A stretch of DNA of 64,000 nucleotides, from NCBI GenBank assembly GCA_012845835.1, contig JABAKD010000012.1:7240336-7304335 (forward strand), in the 5' to 3' direction. The position numbers and the translations under genes are program-made. The notes under the pieces are model-generated. The model had not been told where the DNA came from and searched no databases. It was given only the letters and a program-made list of their open reading frames with translations. Source of the DNA: Undaria pinnatifida (Eukaryota > Sar > Phaeophyceae > Laminariales > Alariaceae). Positions 23,201-35,700 of the stretch are shown piece by piece. How positions within the stretch are numbered: the stretch's first letter is position 1; every line of letters starts with the position of its first letter.

Positions 23201-24962
23201 CGCCGTGAGGAAGATTCGAATGAAGATGATGGAGAAGGCGGGTTACGCAAAGAGGGGCGATTCGGAAGCGGGCGATGAGTGGATTACGGTGGACGAATCG
23301 AACCTTTCCGTAGACAAGATGAAGGACGCGCTTGCAGGGTAAGAGCGCGTCTCCGTTTTGTTTGTTCTCGGAGGCGGGGCGGGAAGGGGGCGGGCGGAGG
23401 GTGGACGCGGGCGCTTCAACCCGGACTTGCGCTGTTCAAACGTAATAATTGTGGAGGGTGCGTGTTAACGACGAAAAAGACATGTCCGGTACGAAACAAG
23501 AAAACCTACTTTAAGGCGCTATCAATAAAACCTTGTCGTGTGTGGTACTTTGTCTGGTATCTTTTTAGGTTCAAAGCACGGTGAAATCTACTCAACACGC
23601 GCAGAAACCCTGAAGGAGTCGTCGTTAATATCGCGCGGGTTGCAAGATACTCGTACATGAGACAGGCCAGACCTTCGCGGGAATGTCTATATCAGAGCAT
23701 TGAGCACCAGGTGTGTCCAGCTTGGCGCCTCTTCGGGTGGCCCGAGCCTTGTGATTTGGTGATTCAGACTTCGCTACAGTGGGGTAGCCGGTTTAAGAGC
23801 GCCACAAGAGAAAATTCACTCAAGAGCTGTAAAATTGGCTTGTCACGTCATGTCAATCGTATACTAAAACCTAGATGATGCCCAACCTGAGATAAGAGCC
23901 ATATGTAGATAAGAACGGTTCCACTCGCCTCTTGCGCGGAGCTCTTAAACCGAATATCCCTTTCTAGTGCTGTATTTTTTTACACTTTACCTACTGAAAG
24001 AAAGACCACACACTAATTTCAAGTAATTTGTTCCCAATAACGTAGGTGTGGTTATAGAGGGGTTGGGGTGGCTTGAAGCTTGCGCTAATTAGTAATAAAT
24101 GCTACCGGACTGTAACGTTGGTTGGTTTTGGTCACCCCGCCGCAGATCTCTCCGCAGCGATCTCGAGGGAAATGAGGCGTTGCAGGGCGCCGACGTCTCG
24201 AAGCTGGTGGAAGATGTCCTCGAGGATACTGACATGGCCAAATTTTTCGACGAGGAATTCGAAGTGAGTTCTGCACCTTTCTTGACCCGTCCTAAGCTGT
24301 TTCGGAATTCGGAGTGAGTTGTTGACCTGCGGTAAATCGGTTTTGGACTTCGAATTTAGTTAATTTCTTTTTCACCTGTTTTGGACTTCGAAGTGAGTTA
24401 TTTGCTTGTTTTAACCTGGTAGAAGAAATCCTCGAAGACACCGACACGGCCAAGGTTTTCGGCAACCGTTCCACACTGAAAAAAAACGTGCGTTATTGTT
24501 GTTGTGGTCTTGCAGAAAGGAACCTCCGCGCTGAGGGCTCTGGCAGACGAACTCAAAACGGAGCAGGGAACCGCATCTTACGCCGACACCATGGCGCAAG
24601 AGCTAGCGGAGCTGTTCCAGGCGGAAGAAGAAAAAGCCGCGAAAGAGATTGAGGAGCGACAGGGTCCGGTAAAAGCGAAGCTCGACAAGGCGACTGCGGA
24701 ATTGGAGGAAGCAATGGCGGACGCACAGCAAGCACAGCGGGCATTCGAGGGCGATCCGCTGCTTCAGCTGCTAAGCTTCCGCAAGAAGGGAGTTCTACGC
24801 CAGGCGGCGTTTGTGGGCGCGATTTTGATAGCTAATCAGGCGGTGTACCAGGCTATTCTGGCGGTGGATGATAGGGGGGGAAGTCCCCAGTTTGCTTTGG
24901 GGGGGCTAGTCGTGTCGGCTGCGCTTGTGTGGTTTTACGGTTACAGGCCGTTTTCTTTGTAG
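20230..24962 (+). CDS. Predicted plastid-targeted coiled-coil protein with two C-terminal membrane helices (5 exons, 334 aa)
   Basis: Exons 20230-20450, 22409-22514, 23214-23338, 24158-24263, 24516-24962 (phases 2,0,2,0; 1005 bases; stop TAG). The N-terminus MIPRARPCAACRTGTAAAAM leads into a hydrophobic stretch and ARGAAGFQAIP (residues about 26-36), resembling the ASAFAP-type signal/transit junction used by secondary red plastids. After an acidic linker and SVDKMKDALAGDLEGNEALQ (142-161) comes a long charged helix or coiled coil (about 211-263, AEEEKAAKEIEERQ). Two predicted membrane helices follow, at about 280-302 (FVGAILIANQAVYQAIL) and 312-328 (LGGLVVSAALVWFYGY). I do not recognise the family. 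A plastid membrane location is inferred. The acceptor of exon 3 is uncertain: several in-frame AGs lie at 23209-23254. Alternative upstream ATG at 20182. Exon 4 has decayed copies in the following intron. Convergent with the next gene. Confidence 0.72.
21454..21510 (-). repeat. R2 dispersed repeat copy (first of a tandem pair)
   Basis: 'cgcagcttgcaaagatgagt' through 'cgaactcacggctgacgtcc'. Together with the copy at 21647 it forms a ~193-bp direct duplication that includes 'aaaaactcacccacata'. Confidence 0.7.
21647..21702 (-). repeat. R2 dispersed repeat copy (second of a tandem pair)
   Basis: Nearly identical to 21454-21510. Flanked by 'aaatatttttataaaatc', an A/T-rich flank also seen at other R2 copies. 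Confidence 0.7.
21990..22195. repeat. GGTCGGGTC-rich repeat
   Basis: Multiple 'cgggtcggg' and 'cccgacccgacccg' runs give long artefactual open frames on both strands. A shorter relative is at about 57890-57960. Confidence 0.65.
24300..24472 (+). pseudogene. Decayed copies of the 3' end of exon 4 (plastid-protein gene)
   Basis: 'gaattcggagtgagtt' (about 24305) and 'gacttcgaagtgagtt' (about 24385) repeat the exon 4 donor 'gaattcgaagtgagtt' (about 24255). 24413-24466 ('aatcctcgaagacaccgaca', 'cggccaaggttttcg') matches exon 4 at 24210-24250. All are in intron 4 and none is an intact exon. Confidence 0.78.
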
Positions 24963-25607
24963 TACCCTTTTTTTTGTTGGTCGCGTCAGCTTGGCTAGCA
25001 TGGGCTTACGGCCGGAGAGATGTACTCTTAATCACGCATGGTCGTAGCCTATAGACTGTAGACCGCTGTACCTCTATAAAGCGGCGACGGAGAACATCAG
25101 ATTTTCGCCGTCCAGACAGAAATTTCTTGCGCCGAGCGCTAAGTGCCGTGACGTGTTCTGCGACTTACATGAAAAGTGAGTTGCACCCCAAGGACTACTT
25201 TTGAGGCGGACTTAGGGACTGTGTGCTTGTTTTCTTGTCGCGGATGACAACGAGAGGGGGGAGTATAGGGAAAACAGGTCTGGGGGAGGTGCCGGCGCGT
25301 GCCTCAACTTCCTCAACTTGAATTATGGCGCGCTGGCAAGACTCCCACAGGCCATGCAAAGCACGTGCACGCTTTTTTCTTTCGGGCACGTAATTCGTCC
25401 CGCTGGTTGCGCAAGCTTGGACTTCTTTTTAGCACGAACCTTCTCTTGCTGTCCAGCCGATTATCCAAGCTTTGTTGCGATGGCTGGTGCAGCAGAGGTC
25501 AGCGTTGCCCAGCTATTCGCGGGGGACCATAGAAACCAGGACTAAATAGGTTATAATAGCAAACAAACAGGGAACACATAGGTTTTGGTAAACATCGTTG
25601 GTTAAAA
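24963..25607. other. Convergent 3' intergenic region
   Basis: Lies between the ends of the plastid-protein gene and the small unknown gene. Short open frames (about 25318-25545) are not supported by splice sites or family features. Confidence 0.5.
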
Positions 25608-27289
25608 TTACAATGGTCCTCCGTAATAGCTGTGGACTGACTGCACTAAGATAGTGTAGCTGTCGCTAGGAACTCGCGCTTGCAGGATATTCTTGTTACT
25701 GTCGTCAACTTGTCTGCGCTGGGGATCGGCGGACGCTGGAGACAAAATTCGAAATCGGTCTCTATTATATTCGCAATTGCTCGTACCTAGTATATACCAT
25801 GCGATGATTTTTTTCCCACGCGCTGTTCCGGGATTTTTGCGAGGTTTATGCGGTAAAGCTGGTATGTTTGACTCGTGCTGACAAGACATACTTTTTAATG
25901 TTTTCAAGGTGCAAGAGTAAACTTAGTGTTTTCTCTTATTTAAGTTTTTTTTTTTTTTTTCCTGGCGTTTTTTGTAGGTTTCGCAGAAGCGTAGGTTACA
26001 ATTCGATGCGAGCCGACGAGAAAGAAATTGCTGGAATATTTTGGCGATAGAAGTGAAGGCACGTGCCGTAGTGTGGAGGGGGGACGAAAGACTGCTTAAG
26101 TGACCCCGGGTCTGAGTTACGTCTGGTGAGGGAGAAGGAGAAAGGAACAGTGCGAAGATATAGAAGGGTTGAGCTAAACATAAAAATAAAAATATGAGAG
26201 AGTGCTACACTCGCGAAATGTAAGAAAACAAAAATATCGTTGCCAAATGGACACCACTGCATGCGTCGAGGTTAGTGGTATGCTACGAGCTGGACGCCGT
26301 GGCCTTGCCATGCTGTGATGTGATTATCATGATGACATACCAGGTATTATATGGCGCACCTGCTACGGCACTGGCGCACCTAGTTATTTGCTCCTCACTC
26401 GATATTAGTAGTATATCTACCCCAACAACTGACTTTGAGAAATACTGGACATGGAAATGGTAGCTACAATGGCGCAAACATGTGAACAAGCCTGTGGGCT
26501 AGATATAGACTACTACCAGGTAGTAAACTATAAACTTGTTTGGGCTGGTCGGTGATTCTTGCCGATTACCCGCGCCTCAATGTTGGCGTAGTTTTCAAGA
26601 GTTTTTAATACTGGCGACACCCCCCGGGGTTGCGAGCCAACCACATCCCAAAGGGCAAACTTGTAGGCTAAACTGGTAAACTCGTTTGTGGACTGTTGAC
26701 AGTCGGTGTTTTTTGCGCAGTTTTCACGGGTCCCCCCCCCCCCCGCCCCCCCCCTGTTGAAATTGCGACACCCCCGGGGATTCAATCCGACGGCATTCCG
26801 AAGGGGAAGGCTGGACAGCGAATGAATGAGCTCACATTGTAAAACACAAAATTGTGGTCTAACCAATCTTGGGTGGTTCTGCCGTTGGGGAGCCCCGTCG
26901 GCAAGGGATATTGCGGCCAAGAAGTGCTACCCGTATCGTCAGAGATGTCAGGAGACGGGTCAGTCAAGGAAAAGCGTTCGGCGGTCAAGGGTGCAAAAAC
27001 AAGAGTGTCACACACTAAAACTTGGTAGTTTGGCGTCAACGTTAATCATTGGAAGATTGCCGTCACTGGCGTCAGTCAAGGGCTGAAAGAGCCGTCTCCT
27101 AACATCTTTGCCTATGGTAGCACGAGTCTCACCATCACTCGTGAGGATATCCGAGGCTACGGTATGTAGTGCCGTGTCTTCCTTTTCACTAGTAGGTAGC
27201 GTGTATAGGCCAGTCGCGCGAGTAGCTCCGTACGTCGCTCCAAAACGGCCAAAACAACGTTTTGTTGATGCAATGTTAAACAACGCCAT
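25608..27289 (-). CDS. Small unknown protein, possible organelle presequence (3-exon model, 148 aa)
   Basis: Exons 27289-27133, 27014-26836, 25718-25608 (phases 1 and 0; 447 bases; stop TAA). The ATG sits in a strong context (ACCGCCATGG). The first 31 residues (MALFNIASTKRCFGRFGATY...) are basic, Ser/Thr/Ala-rich and lack acidic residues, which suggests a mitochondrial or other targeting sequence. The middle contains FAPLTAERFSLTDPSPDISD and LPNGRTTQDWLDHNFVFYN. The C-terminus is SDSYTILVQSVHSYYGGPL. No family is recognised. Donors GATG|GTGAGA and ACAAT|GTGAGC are good; acceptor TTTTAG|TG is plausible. The region around the second donor is tandemly duplicated downstream (26590-26700). If unspliced, exon 1 would read through as a 93-aa frame to 27008. 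The model is moderate to weak. Confidence 0.42.
26590..26835 (-). repeat. ~145-bp-period duplication of an exon donor region
   Basis: Two units (about 26740-26835 and 26590-26700) share 'cgacaccccccggggttg'/'cgacacccccggggattc' and 'gcagttttcacgg'/'gtagttttcaagag'. The first unit spans the donor of exon 2 of the small unknown gene. Confidence 0.7.
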
Positions 27290-27805
27290 GGCGGTGCTAT
27301 GTCGGGAAAACGACAGGCCCCAAGCAACGAGGTTTTCGCGCTGCTAGTGGCTTTGAGCCGCTGAAAAGGGTAGGGGCGGGGCGTGGGTCGTTTTTTTCAG
27401 CAGCTCAAGGTCGCTCGCGCGCGCGTGGCTACCTACTACCAGGCATATGATGTACCGCCATCAATTGTTTGCTACGCTGCTACCCTGCGCCAATGAAGCA
27501 CTTCAATCATTTTTAATAATGTCCTTTTTGAGTTGGGTACTGAGCCTGGCGCTCGAGTGGCCTAACGGTATAGAAAATGATACTATTAGTAGTAATCCTG
27601 TAATACTACAAATACCGCGCAGCGTTGGCCTAACCGAGAGTTCTACACGTTGAGCAAAGGCTCAACCAATCAGAACGTCACAAAAACGTGTCGAGAAAAA
27701 TTTGGCACGAAAAGTTCAACCTCTATGATACCGTGGAATGACTCTCTCTTCAAGTGGGCAGCCCGACCAGTCAGAGAGTGCGGTTTGTAGAGCAGTACAC
27801 CTGAC

Positions 27806-28072
27806 GATGCGTGCTATGACGGAGGTAGCCCTTTTTGGCTAAACATTTTTCTGAAAGGGGGGCGCCTTATCGTTAGAATGTACCGTTCGTTCTTATTTTG
27901 CAGTATTCAGCATTAACGATGTCGTACCCTAGGCCACGATTGATTCCGTTCATCGAGTTGCGCTTTCAGCTTTAAAAAACAATCGAAATCAGCTTTTTGG
28001 GCGAGGTGTCAAGTATTTTATCAAGCCACCACCCTCAGAAGGCCAAAAAAGAGCCAGTGCACCTTTACCATA
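27806..28072 (+). mobile_element. M1-related MITE, divergent subfamily
   Basis: Starts GATGCGTGCTATGACGGAGG and ends with 'gagccagtgcacctttacc'. The internal 'gggcgaggtgtcaag' and 'caagccaccaccctcagaag' blocks are shared with copies near 28740 and 62060-62369. Confidence 0.6.
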
Positions 28073-28584
28073 ATATTAGTACTATTGGTACTAGTAGTAG
28101 CATGTGTGACCTGTCGTAGCACGCCTTCCATTCCCTTCCCTCCCCTTCCTCGGCCATGCCTTTATTGTATCCGTATAAACACCCAATATAGCAAGAGCGC
28201 CCTCTTACGTCGAATTGCTACGCTGTACGCTGATATGCTCGACGAAAGGGGAGGACGCAAACACCGAGGAGCGAGCGATGCATCCACGGAAAAGGTCTTG
28301 ATTCTTGATGAGATCTTTCCCAAGCCGACATGTTTTTTGGCAAACAAAATTCTTGTGTGCCTATTTTTTTTTTTCGCACACTTTTACTTTCCAGCTTCTG
28401 GACAAGCCGTGGTCACAGGTGTCATCCCTTCTCCTCCCCGCTTCTTGCCTTCAATTTTTATCGCGCATAGGGTTCAGCAATCCCACTGCTCGTCGATTTT
28501 TCATCGAGTGTTGTTGCTAACTCACGCTCTCGCGCTTTCCGCAAGTCAATTTGTGCACAAGAAAAAGTCCCAACGATTTTATAC

Positions 28585-28680
28585 GAGTATGCACTCGGCG
28601 GGGCTCGAACTCACGAAACTGACCTATACCAGGCTCGAGGATAACCTGATACGCCACCGGGGCGACCGGCTAGCCTATAG
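28585..28680 (-). repeat. tRNA-derived (SINE-like) sequence
   Basis: Minus strand: A-box-like GGTGGCGTATCAGGTTATCC and B-box/T-arm-like GTGAGTTCGAGCCCCGC at tRNA-like spacing. The acceptor halves do not pair. Confidence 0.5.
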
Positions 28681-28790
28681 TAGGCCATGGGGCCCATGGG
28701 TCTGTCCGTTTATCGGGTTGCACTTTCAATTTTTCTATTCAAAATCAGTATTTTGGGTGAGGTATAGAGATCCTCAAGCCACCACCCTCG

Positions 28791-29030
28791 TAGCGTGCTA
28801 CGTAGAGGTATCACTTTTCGTCTGAAAATGTTTTCTTAACGTCGGGGCTCCTTAACCCAAAATCGTCGGAACCAGGCCATATTTTTTGCATGATTCTCAT
28901 CGTGCACCTAGGCCATGGGGATTTTACATCCGGTAGCAGTTTTGATTTTTCTCCAGATCAGTTTTTGGGAGAGGTCTTGAGCTCCCAAATTGAGGGACCT
29001 AAAAAAAAAGCGGTACACCTCTACCGTACT
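28791..29030 (+). mobile_element. M1 MITE
   Basis: 'gcgtgctacgtagaggtatc' at the left and 'gtacacctctaccgtac' at the right, with the internal 'ccttaacccaaaatcgtcgg' block. Confidence 0.75.
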
Positions 29031-29799
29031 AATAGTACTATTGGTACTATTAGTAGCATGTGCCCCCCCTACTGTTGGAGGAAATTGGCCCTCGAATTAA
29101 TCTCAAGGGGGCGTGTGTTACTTACCTGGTACACACTGCTGTCAAATACGCTACACCGCAATTGCTTCACGGGAGCAACAACCAATGCTCCCCTATTGAT
29201 AACCTGTTAATGACGCATGCTGGGGGAAAGGTGCACCAAATAGCTTGAAAAAAAAAAGTTTTTAACACGTCAGCTGTGAGTTCGATAAATTTAGCGTTAT
29301 TTATTACGCTCCTAACTTTGAGGCACGCCTAACCTCTACCCAAAAACACGACTTCGAGAAAAAAAAAGAAGGTGAAACCCGGATGAACAACCCCATGGCC
29401 TACTGCAGGTACTATTAGGCATTGCAACCAAAACTATTCATATTAATAGTGTAAAAAAAACACTGACGATATGGGGTCCTTACAAGGTTCTCCTTCGGGG
29501 TGTGGTTGGCCTCGAATGCCCTGGGGGTGGGGTGTCTTAAGTTGAAAGGGGGGAGGACAAAACTCTTGTAAAAAACTGAAGAAAAAACAATTAGCCACCG
29601 CTCAAGCGCCACCGACCAGCCCATACGAGTTTGCAGCTTAGTCTATCGCACGTTAGATGATTCAGACGAAAAAATCCCATCAGTCGGAAATGTTGACCAA
29701 AGAGTGCAACCCCTATAGTATAATGAAATAGTACAATAACATAGCACGAGCCCTCTTCCCTTCCCCGGCCACGCCTCTAGGCTATCGGACGGGTATAGG

Positions 29800-32700
29800 C
29801 TATCGGATGCACTGAAAGTGTTCGAACTCCGGGGATATAAACTCTACCAGCGACGGATCGTGCTGCGCAGACGCCAGTCTCGGGCCGAAGACCTTCACCT
29901 GCAACAAAAAACACAACAATAAACGGGGAAAAACAGCCGTCAGCTTTTGTGGCGGAGCTCTCAGCAGGGCATGTACAGTACACGCCTACGGTATCGAAAC
30001 GAACAGGAGCTATAACTAAAAAAGAGGAAAGCGCTAGGATCGGAGTAGCATAAGACAAACTCTAACATCGACGGATCGTGCTGTGAAGATGCCAGTGTCA
30101 GTCTCGGGGCGAAGACCTACACTTAATACCACGTGAAAACAAAAGGGGGCGAAATCAAGCGTGGAAATAAAAATGCGCTAACAAAGCGTGGAAATCAAAC
30201 GGGATGTAACAAAACCGCGCAAAAAAGGGGGCGAACAACTAGTTGGGTGTTTTTCCTTGTGACTGAACTCACAACAGGACATTCAGCGTACGGTACAGAT
30301 ATCTCGTCGAAGAGGAGCTGAACGGGAATTGACGACCGAGCTCCCGCAGACTACAGCACAGCCGGAAACATCTACAGTACACTCGACGGCAGCGAAATCA
30401 CGACCGATACTGCTTTGCTGCCTCGTACGGCTGTTGTGCGCCGAACATTGCAGCATAGCTGGTGGCCTGGATAGTGCCCGATACCAAAAGGGAACATTTT
30501 ATGAGAATGCATCAAACCAGCGTTTTCTTCTTGCCGGCGCGTTCCGCATCGCGTGTCGTGGATGGAAATCTGGCGATCCCAACCCCACTAACTCCTTAAG
30601 AAAAACGCCTCAACATAATGTCGAAAAAACACGACGAATACACCGTGGGCCACACGAACCAGCCCGGGCTGGTGGAGTAGGGGGTGGGTCCGCACGGCAA
30701 CAGAAGGAAATGCGCGACACACGCACAGCACGCTTTGATAGCCGCACCTGTCTGATGTGCGTATCTCGGCCGTTCTGGTGCATGGCCACGACACATATCT
30801 GTACAAAGTGCGCGCGAAGGACCGGACCCTGGGGCCCACCATCAGAATCGGCTGCCACCACCACCCCTGCCGAGCCGGCCACGGGGGCAGACAATTGCAC
30901 CCGCATCCATCCAACCGGCTCGTGCAACTCCTTCACCTAGGACACGGTAAAAGATCAAGTAAATCGACGAGCATACACAGATGAAAAAAGGGAATGCTGA
31001 ACCCTATGCGCGATAAAAATGGAGGCATGTACCCGGTGGGGGAGAAGGGAAGACACCTGTGACTATTGCTTATCCAGAACCTTGCTGGGGGTAAAGCGTC
31101 TTGCGGGTTGAGCTGGAGAATAGAAGCGACGATTCAAAAGAAGAAAAAAGACGGGGAGAGGCGACGGTAGGCTGATCGCACCTGGTATTATTTAGTTTTC
31201 CATCCGACATTGTGCAGCGCGAGTGACAAATAACCGAAAACATGATGAGATGACACAAAATTGAGACTATATAAAAATAAAGCGCAAACGGTTGTATCCA
31301 ACAACCGAAAACTTCGAATGAATGAAAGATTTATCTACCTCTTCTCTTGGCCCTACCCCCTCCTGGCTTAAAAAATGAGGCGGCTTTTTTCCCCTAATTT
31401 TTACGGCGTTTTGCTGGATAAGGAACATTAATAAAATGTGTATCATGTTATTCCCTGATTATGCCCGTTGTGCTTGAAACAAAGCCCAAGTACGCTTACT
31501 TTCACGACCTTAAAACATCCAAGAAAGACAAAATAGGTGCAAGCATCATGGATACCGGTACCAGGTATGAGCCTAGGCGGGGCGGCGGGGTTTTAACAGG
31601 CATGCTTGGAACGGGCATTGGCTGCTGTGGACAACCTTCAACGCAATTCGACGAGAAATGGGAACACTGACCCTTCTGCGCAGCCAAAGTGAAGGCACAT
31701 ACCGGGGGGAAGAGACGACACCTGAGACCACGGCTTGCCCAGCACATGGAAAGTAAAAGACTACGAAAGAGAAAACAAAAGTTACCAAGAAGAAGCAACT
31801 GATGGGGCGGGGGGAAGCGATCACCATTGTTCATGCTCTAGTCTATACCAGGTAGAGCAACAGCAGCGGCGACAGTGAAGCGCGGCCTTTTGCCTAGTCG
31901 CAAAACTCGACTCGACGCCAACAACATACCAGCATGTAACAAGTCGTACGTCCGCTAGGACAAAAGCTAAACTTGTGGTCTGGCTAATAGAGCCAAGAGC
32001 GAAAATCCGGACTTACCGTAACCTCGACGAGGTCGTGGAAGCTGCTGCCCGCTCGGATCGAAAGCTTCTTTGGCGTGTAGCTCTGGCACGAGACACAAAA
32101 CAACAATAAAAAAACAAGAGAGAACAAAAGGAGTCAGCCAATACCAGGCAGGGTGTGAAATAAAACAACTCCTAAACTAGAGTAAAGGCTGATTCTGCGC
32201 GTGTGAATGTGGCGTCGGTTTGTCCGTTCGTTTTGACCAACACGAAGAGATACGCTGACGGCTGTTGTTGTGATCCCAGAGGAGGCGTTATCCGTTATCC
32301 AGGGCTGTTCGCAATCCAATATGTTTCGGATACTGCAGCATCCTCCTAGGCCGAGGACTATCCTACACACCCCTCTGTTCGGAAAAGTAAGGATAGCTTG
32401 AGTACGGACGAGCGAATGGGAGTTCCTTACTTTGACCGCGTCACAATGTAGGGATTCCTTTCCAGTTTCCAGGGTCGTCCGCCCACTACCAACCCACGCA
32501 TGTTGCCTACAGTTGCAAATATCCTGCTGCGCGAGTTATTAGCGACAATTACCGTCCACTGTCTTAATACCTAAGTGTGGACATTAAATGACCCTTAATC
32601 CCTTGAGCCCCCTAAAACCCCTCCCCATACTAATTCCAAGTGATATTTCCCAAAAACGGGTTTCCAGCTGAAAATGCGTCAAATTCCCAGACAGAGTGGT

Positions 32701-35700
32701 ATGCATTATACCTGGTGCCTGGTACGACGGAGCAATTAAGCAGGACACTGGGGAACAGCACGGCAACGCATGCGGTTGGCGCTGAAGTACAGTGTTTATA
32801 CGACGAACAAAAAATCAACTTGCCTCATCGAGCGTGAAGTCAAGATAAAACGCCATCTCCACCACGGTCATCTTTTTGTGAAACTGGATGTTGATTAGAT
32901 GCGGTTGCCCGCCGTCTGGTGCACGCCAGTAGCCCGACAAGCAGCACGTCACAAACACGACAAAAAAAAGGCACACACAAATGTCAAGATAACGCGAACA
33001 GCATGCCACAAAACGGCACAAGCGGCACCAAAACGCGAGCAGCACGCCGCAAAACGGCAAACAAACAAACGGCAAACAAACGGCAAAACGGCAAACAAAC
33101 TGCAAAACGGCAAGAGAACGCGCGCACCATGTTACAACATGTAAAACGGTGGCGCAAACAAAACGACAAGAGAACGTGAACAACGGGCGGGCGTGTGCGA
33201 CAAGGGTACGAGTTACCACAGTATGCGGCCAGACCACCAGTATCGACATAGCGAGAGTGCAGGCGCCCCCGGCTTGGCCGACAAACGCCAGCGTGGCAAT
33301 GTAACCGGTATTCTTGAAGTCGACTCTGACGACGATACGTATGCCTATGCCAATACAGCAGTTGATGGTTGATGCCCTGTCCCTAGCCCTAACAGCCCAA
33401 CCCGAAACGAACGGACCGAATTCCGGGGATGGCTCTCAAAGGCCCTGGACGTCGTCAACTACTCTTCGCCTACGTAGGCGTGACCGTCACTCCCCGAATC
33501 ATGCAGCAGCAGTCAGTAGCACTCCTTGCGCGCGGGCCTATTTTTTCTCTGTTGCCCCACCGGAAAGGTACGAGAGAGGTTAGAAGTTTGGCAGATTCGG
33601 GGGGCATTTTCTGCGGCGTCGCTGGCTCGGCTTACGCTGGGAATACGGATCACCACCACCTTGGGGCCCTATATATTATGGGACCAGCAGTTGGTACAGC
33701 GGCAGAGGTAGGGTCGCAAGATCACTGCTGTAGAGTTACAATGCAAGAGGGCAACACGTAGCTGCTGAATTAACGTACTAACCAGTTTGGGACACAGGTA
33801 TCATACGGTCACCAAGAAAATTATGGTAAAAAGTGCGGTCTTATCAGGCGTCTAGGAAACGAGCGCAACTGTTCAAGTATCCCCTTGCAGCGCAAGAGTG
33901 CGTGTCGTACATGTTCCTACGTCGCACTTCGGACACACAAACGCTACCCCGGCGCCCCCGGCTTTTCGTGTGGCCGGCCCCATAACGCCATTTTCTTTCG
34001 ACACGTTTTTCTTTTGCAGTCCTAAAGAATGAAGACAAAAGTAATAGGTAAGAACATCATTGTCCCCATCCCCATGCATGGCGCACTTTGTTAGCACAGC
34101 AGTATCACAGTTTGCTGGACACAGCGCACAGCAGCAGTCTGCTGCCGCTGCTGGTTGCTGTGGTTGTTTCTATGATACAGGTGTACAGGTATTCGAAGCT
34201 CCGTGGGGCTGTTGCTGTCAACGGCGGTACTTGACGTCGGCGCTATCGTATAATGACTCTCTGGTAACGATTAGGCAGCGCTGGCCACACTGTAACTATA
34301 TGTTTTGTACTCGTTTTTTTTTTTTCGTTTAAACCAAAAAAAAAAAATGCGCGCAGCAGCATACACAATTTCAAGTACAATTACAGGCCAATAAAATGCG
34401 TCTCAGGGAAAACGGCACACCTCCTGAACCAAACACTCTTCACCTTCGCAGTCGGTGTTTCAAGAAAAATTACGTTCAGCCCGACCATATTTGAACCACC
34501 AGCACATCACTAAAACGCATGCCGTGTTGTGTTTTGCATCCCGCAAATATATGCCTGAATGTTGGTCATTCTGCAGCCCCTAACCCGTAGAACTACATTG
34601 CGGCGCTCATTCTGTAAGGAACGCGGGGGTCCGTTAGAGGCTGGCATCGGTCGGTATTAAGCCAGTGGTTGGCATTGTCGACGAAGTTCGACGTTAACCA
34701 ACATCGATGCCGCGAGAACTCGCACGTCTTTTACGTTGACCAATAGACGGCAGTGTGATATTTACAGCGATAGTCTCTGAGGCATAGTTCGGGTTGAAGA
34801 ATGCGTCGGAGTGAGCTGGCAGCATTCTGTGTCGGAGTCGTCTGACCAAGGCGGCCACCCGCCATATATAAGTACTAGTAATGGTAACTATACAGGGCGA
34901 CTCACCCTACATAGGTGCTGTACCTACATTCGGCGACGCGCCTTGTTTAAGCATCTAGTCGTGCCAAGCCATTGTAGGTCGCCTTAAGGCCGTGCTCGCC
35001 TTATTAAGTACGACCACACGACCACCACTGTAGTACAAAACGTACCGCCGTCAATGTAAGCGTTCGTCAAAAATCGACTGCGAAGGGGGAGCAGGTTTGG
35101 TTCAGCAGGTGTGTCGCTTTCCATAAGGCGTGTTTCCTGCTGCTAGAATATAAATACAACTAATTTTCATGTAGAGCGGCCGTTACGCCTAATCCGAGCA
35201 GGCTGGCCTTTAGAGCCAGAAGCGAACAGCAGGCGGCCATGCCCATCACGACTAGCCGGCAGGAGGCGGCCTTCTAGCGTCAGCATCTGAGGTGACGTGT
35301 GCACGGAACGACTATGAATAGCCCGTGCTTCGCCAGTAATGACAGCAAACGAATGCACGCATTGTACCATTCCCCTGCATTCAGTCGGCACTGCGTGTGT
35401 ACTATAAATATTTCGAAACTCGACATGATGTGGACAAGTCAATACAGCAGCACATGAAGCCACATAATACAGGGAAATGGGAAAGGTCCTCCTGCTTTGC
35501 TCTGCTTGCCTACTGCTGTTTCTGCTGTTGCTCTGCTCTTTTAAAGCATCTAACAGAGTGCTGCCCTGTTGTTTGTGTATGTGTTTTGTGATGGTGTTTA
35601 CGGCCATACTCGTGCTCTTATCTGTATGTATGATGCGAGCACAGTAGAGGTCTCTGTATAGTGCCGGTTGGGTAGTGCCGGTTGCCCGCTATAGTGCCAG

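Larger units (their letters stand above)
27290..29799. other. Intergenic, occupied by M1-type elements
   Basis: Contains M1-related elements at 27806-28072, about 28690-28790 and 28791-29030, an R4 fragment (about 28385-28470, 'gctgtggtcacaggtgtc'-like on the other strand), a tRNA-derived sequence (28585-28680) and an R2 fragment near 29267. The 246-codon open frame from 28085 runs across these repeats and is not a gene. Confidence 0.6.

Noticed and set aside
28085-28825. 246-codon open frame on the plus strand
   Set aside because: It runs through an R4 fragment, a tRNA-derived sequence and M1-type elements. No domain, and the frame is incidental.
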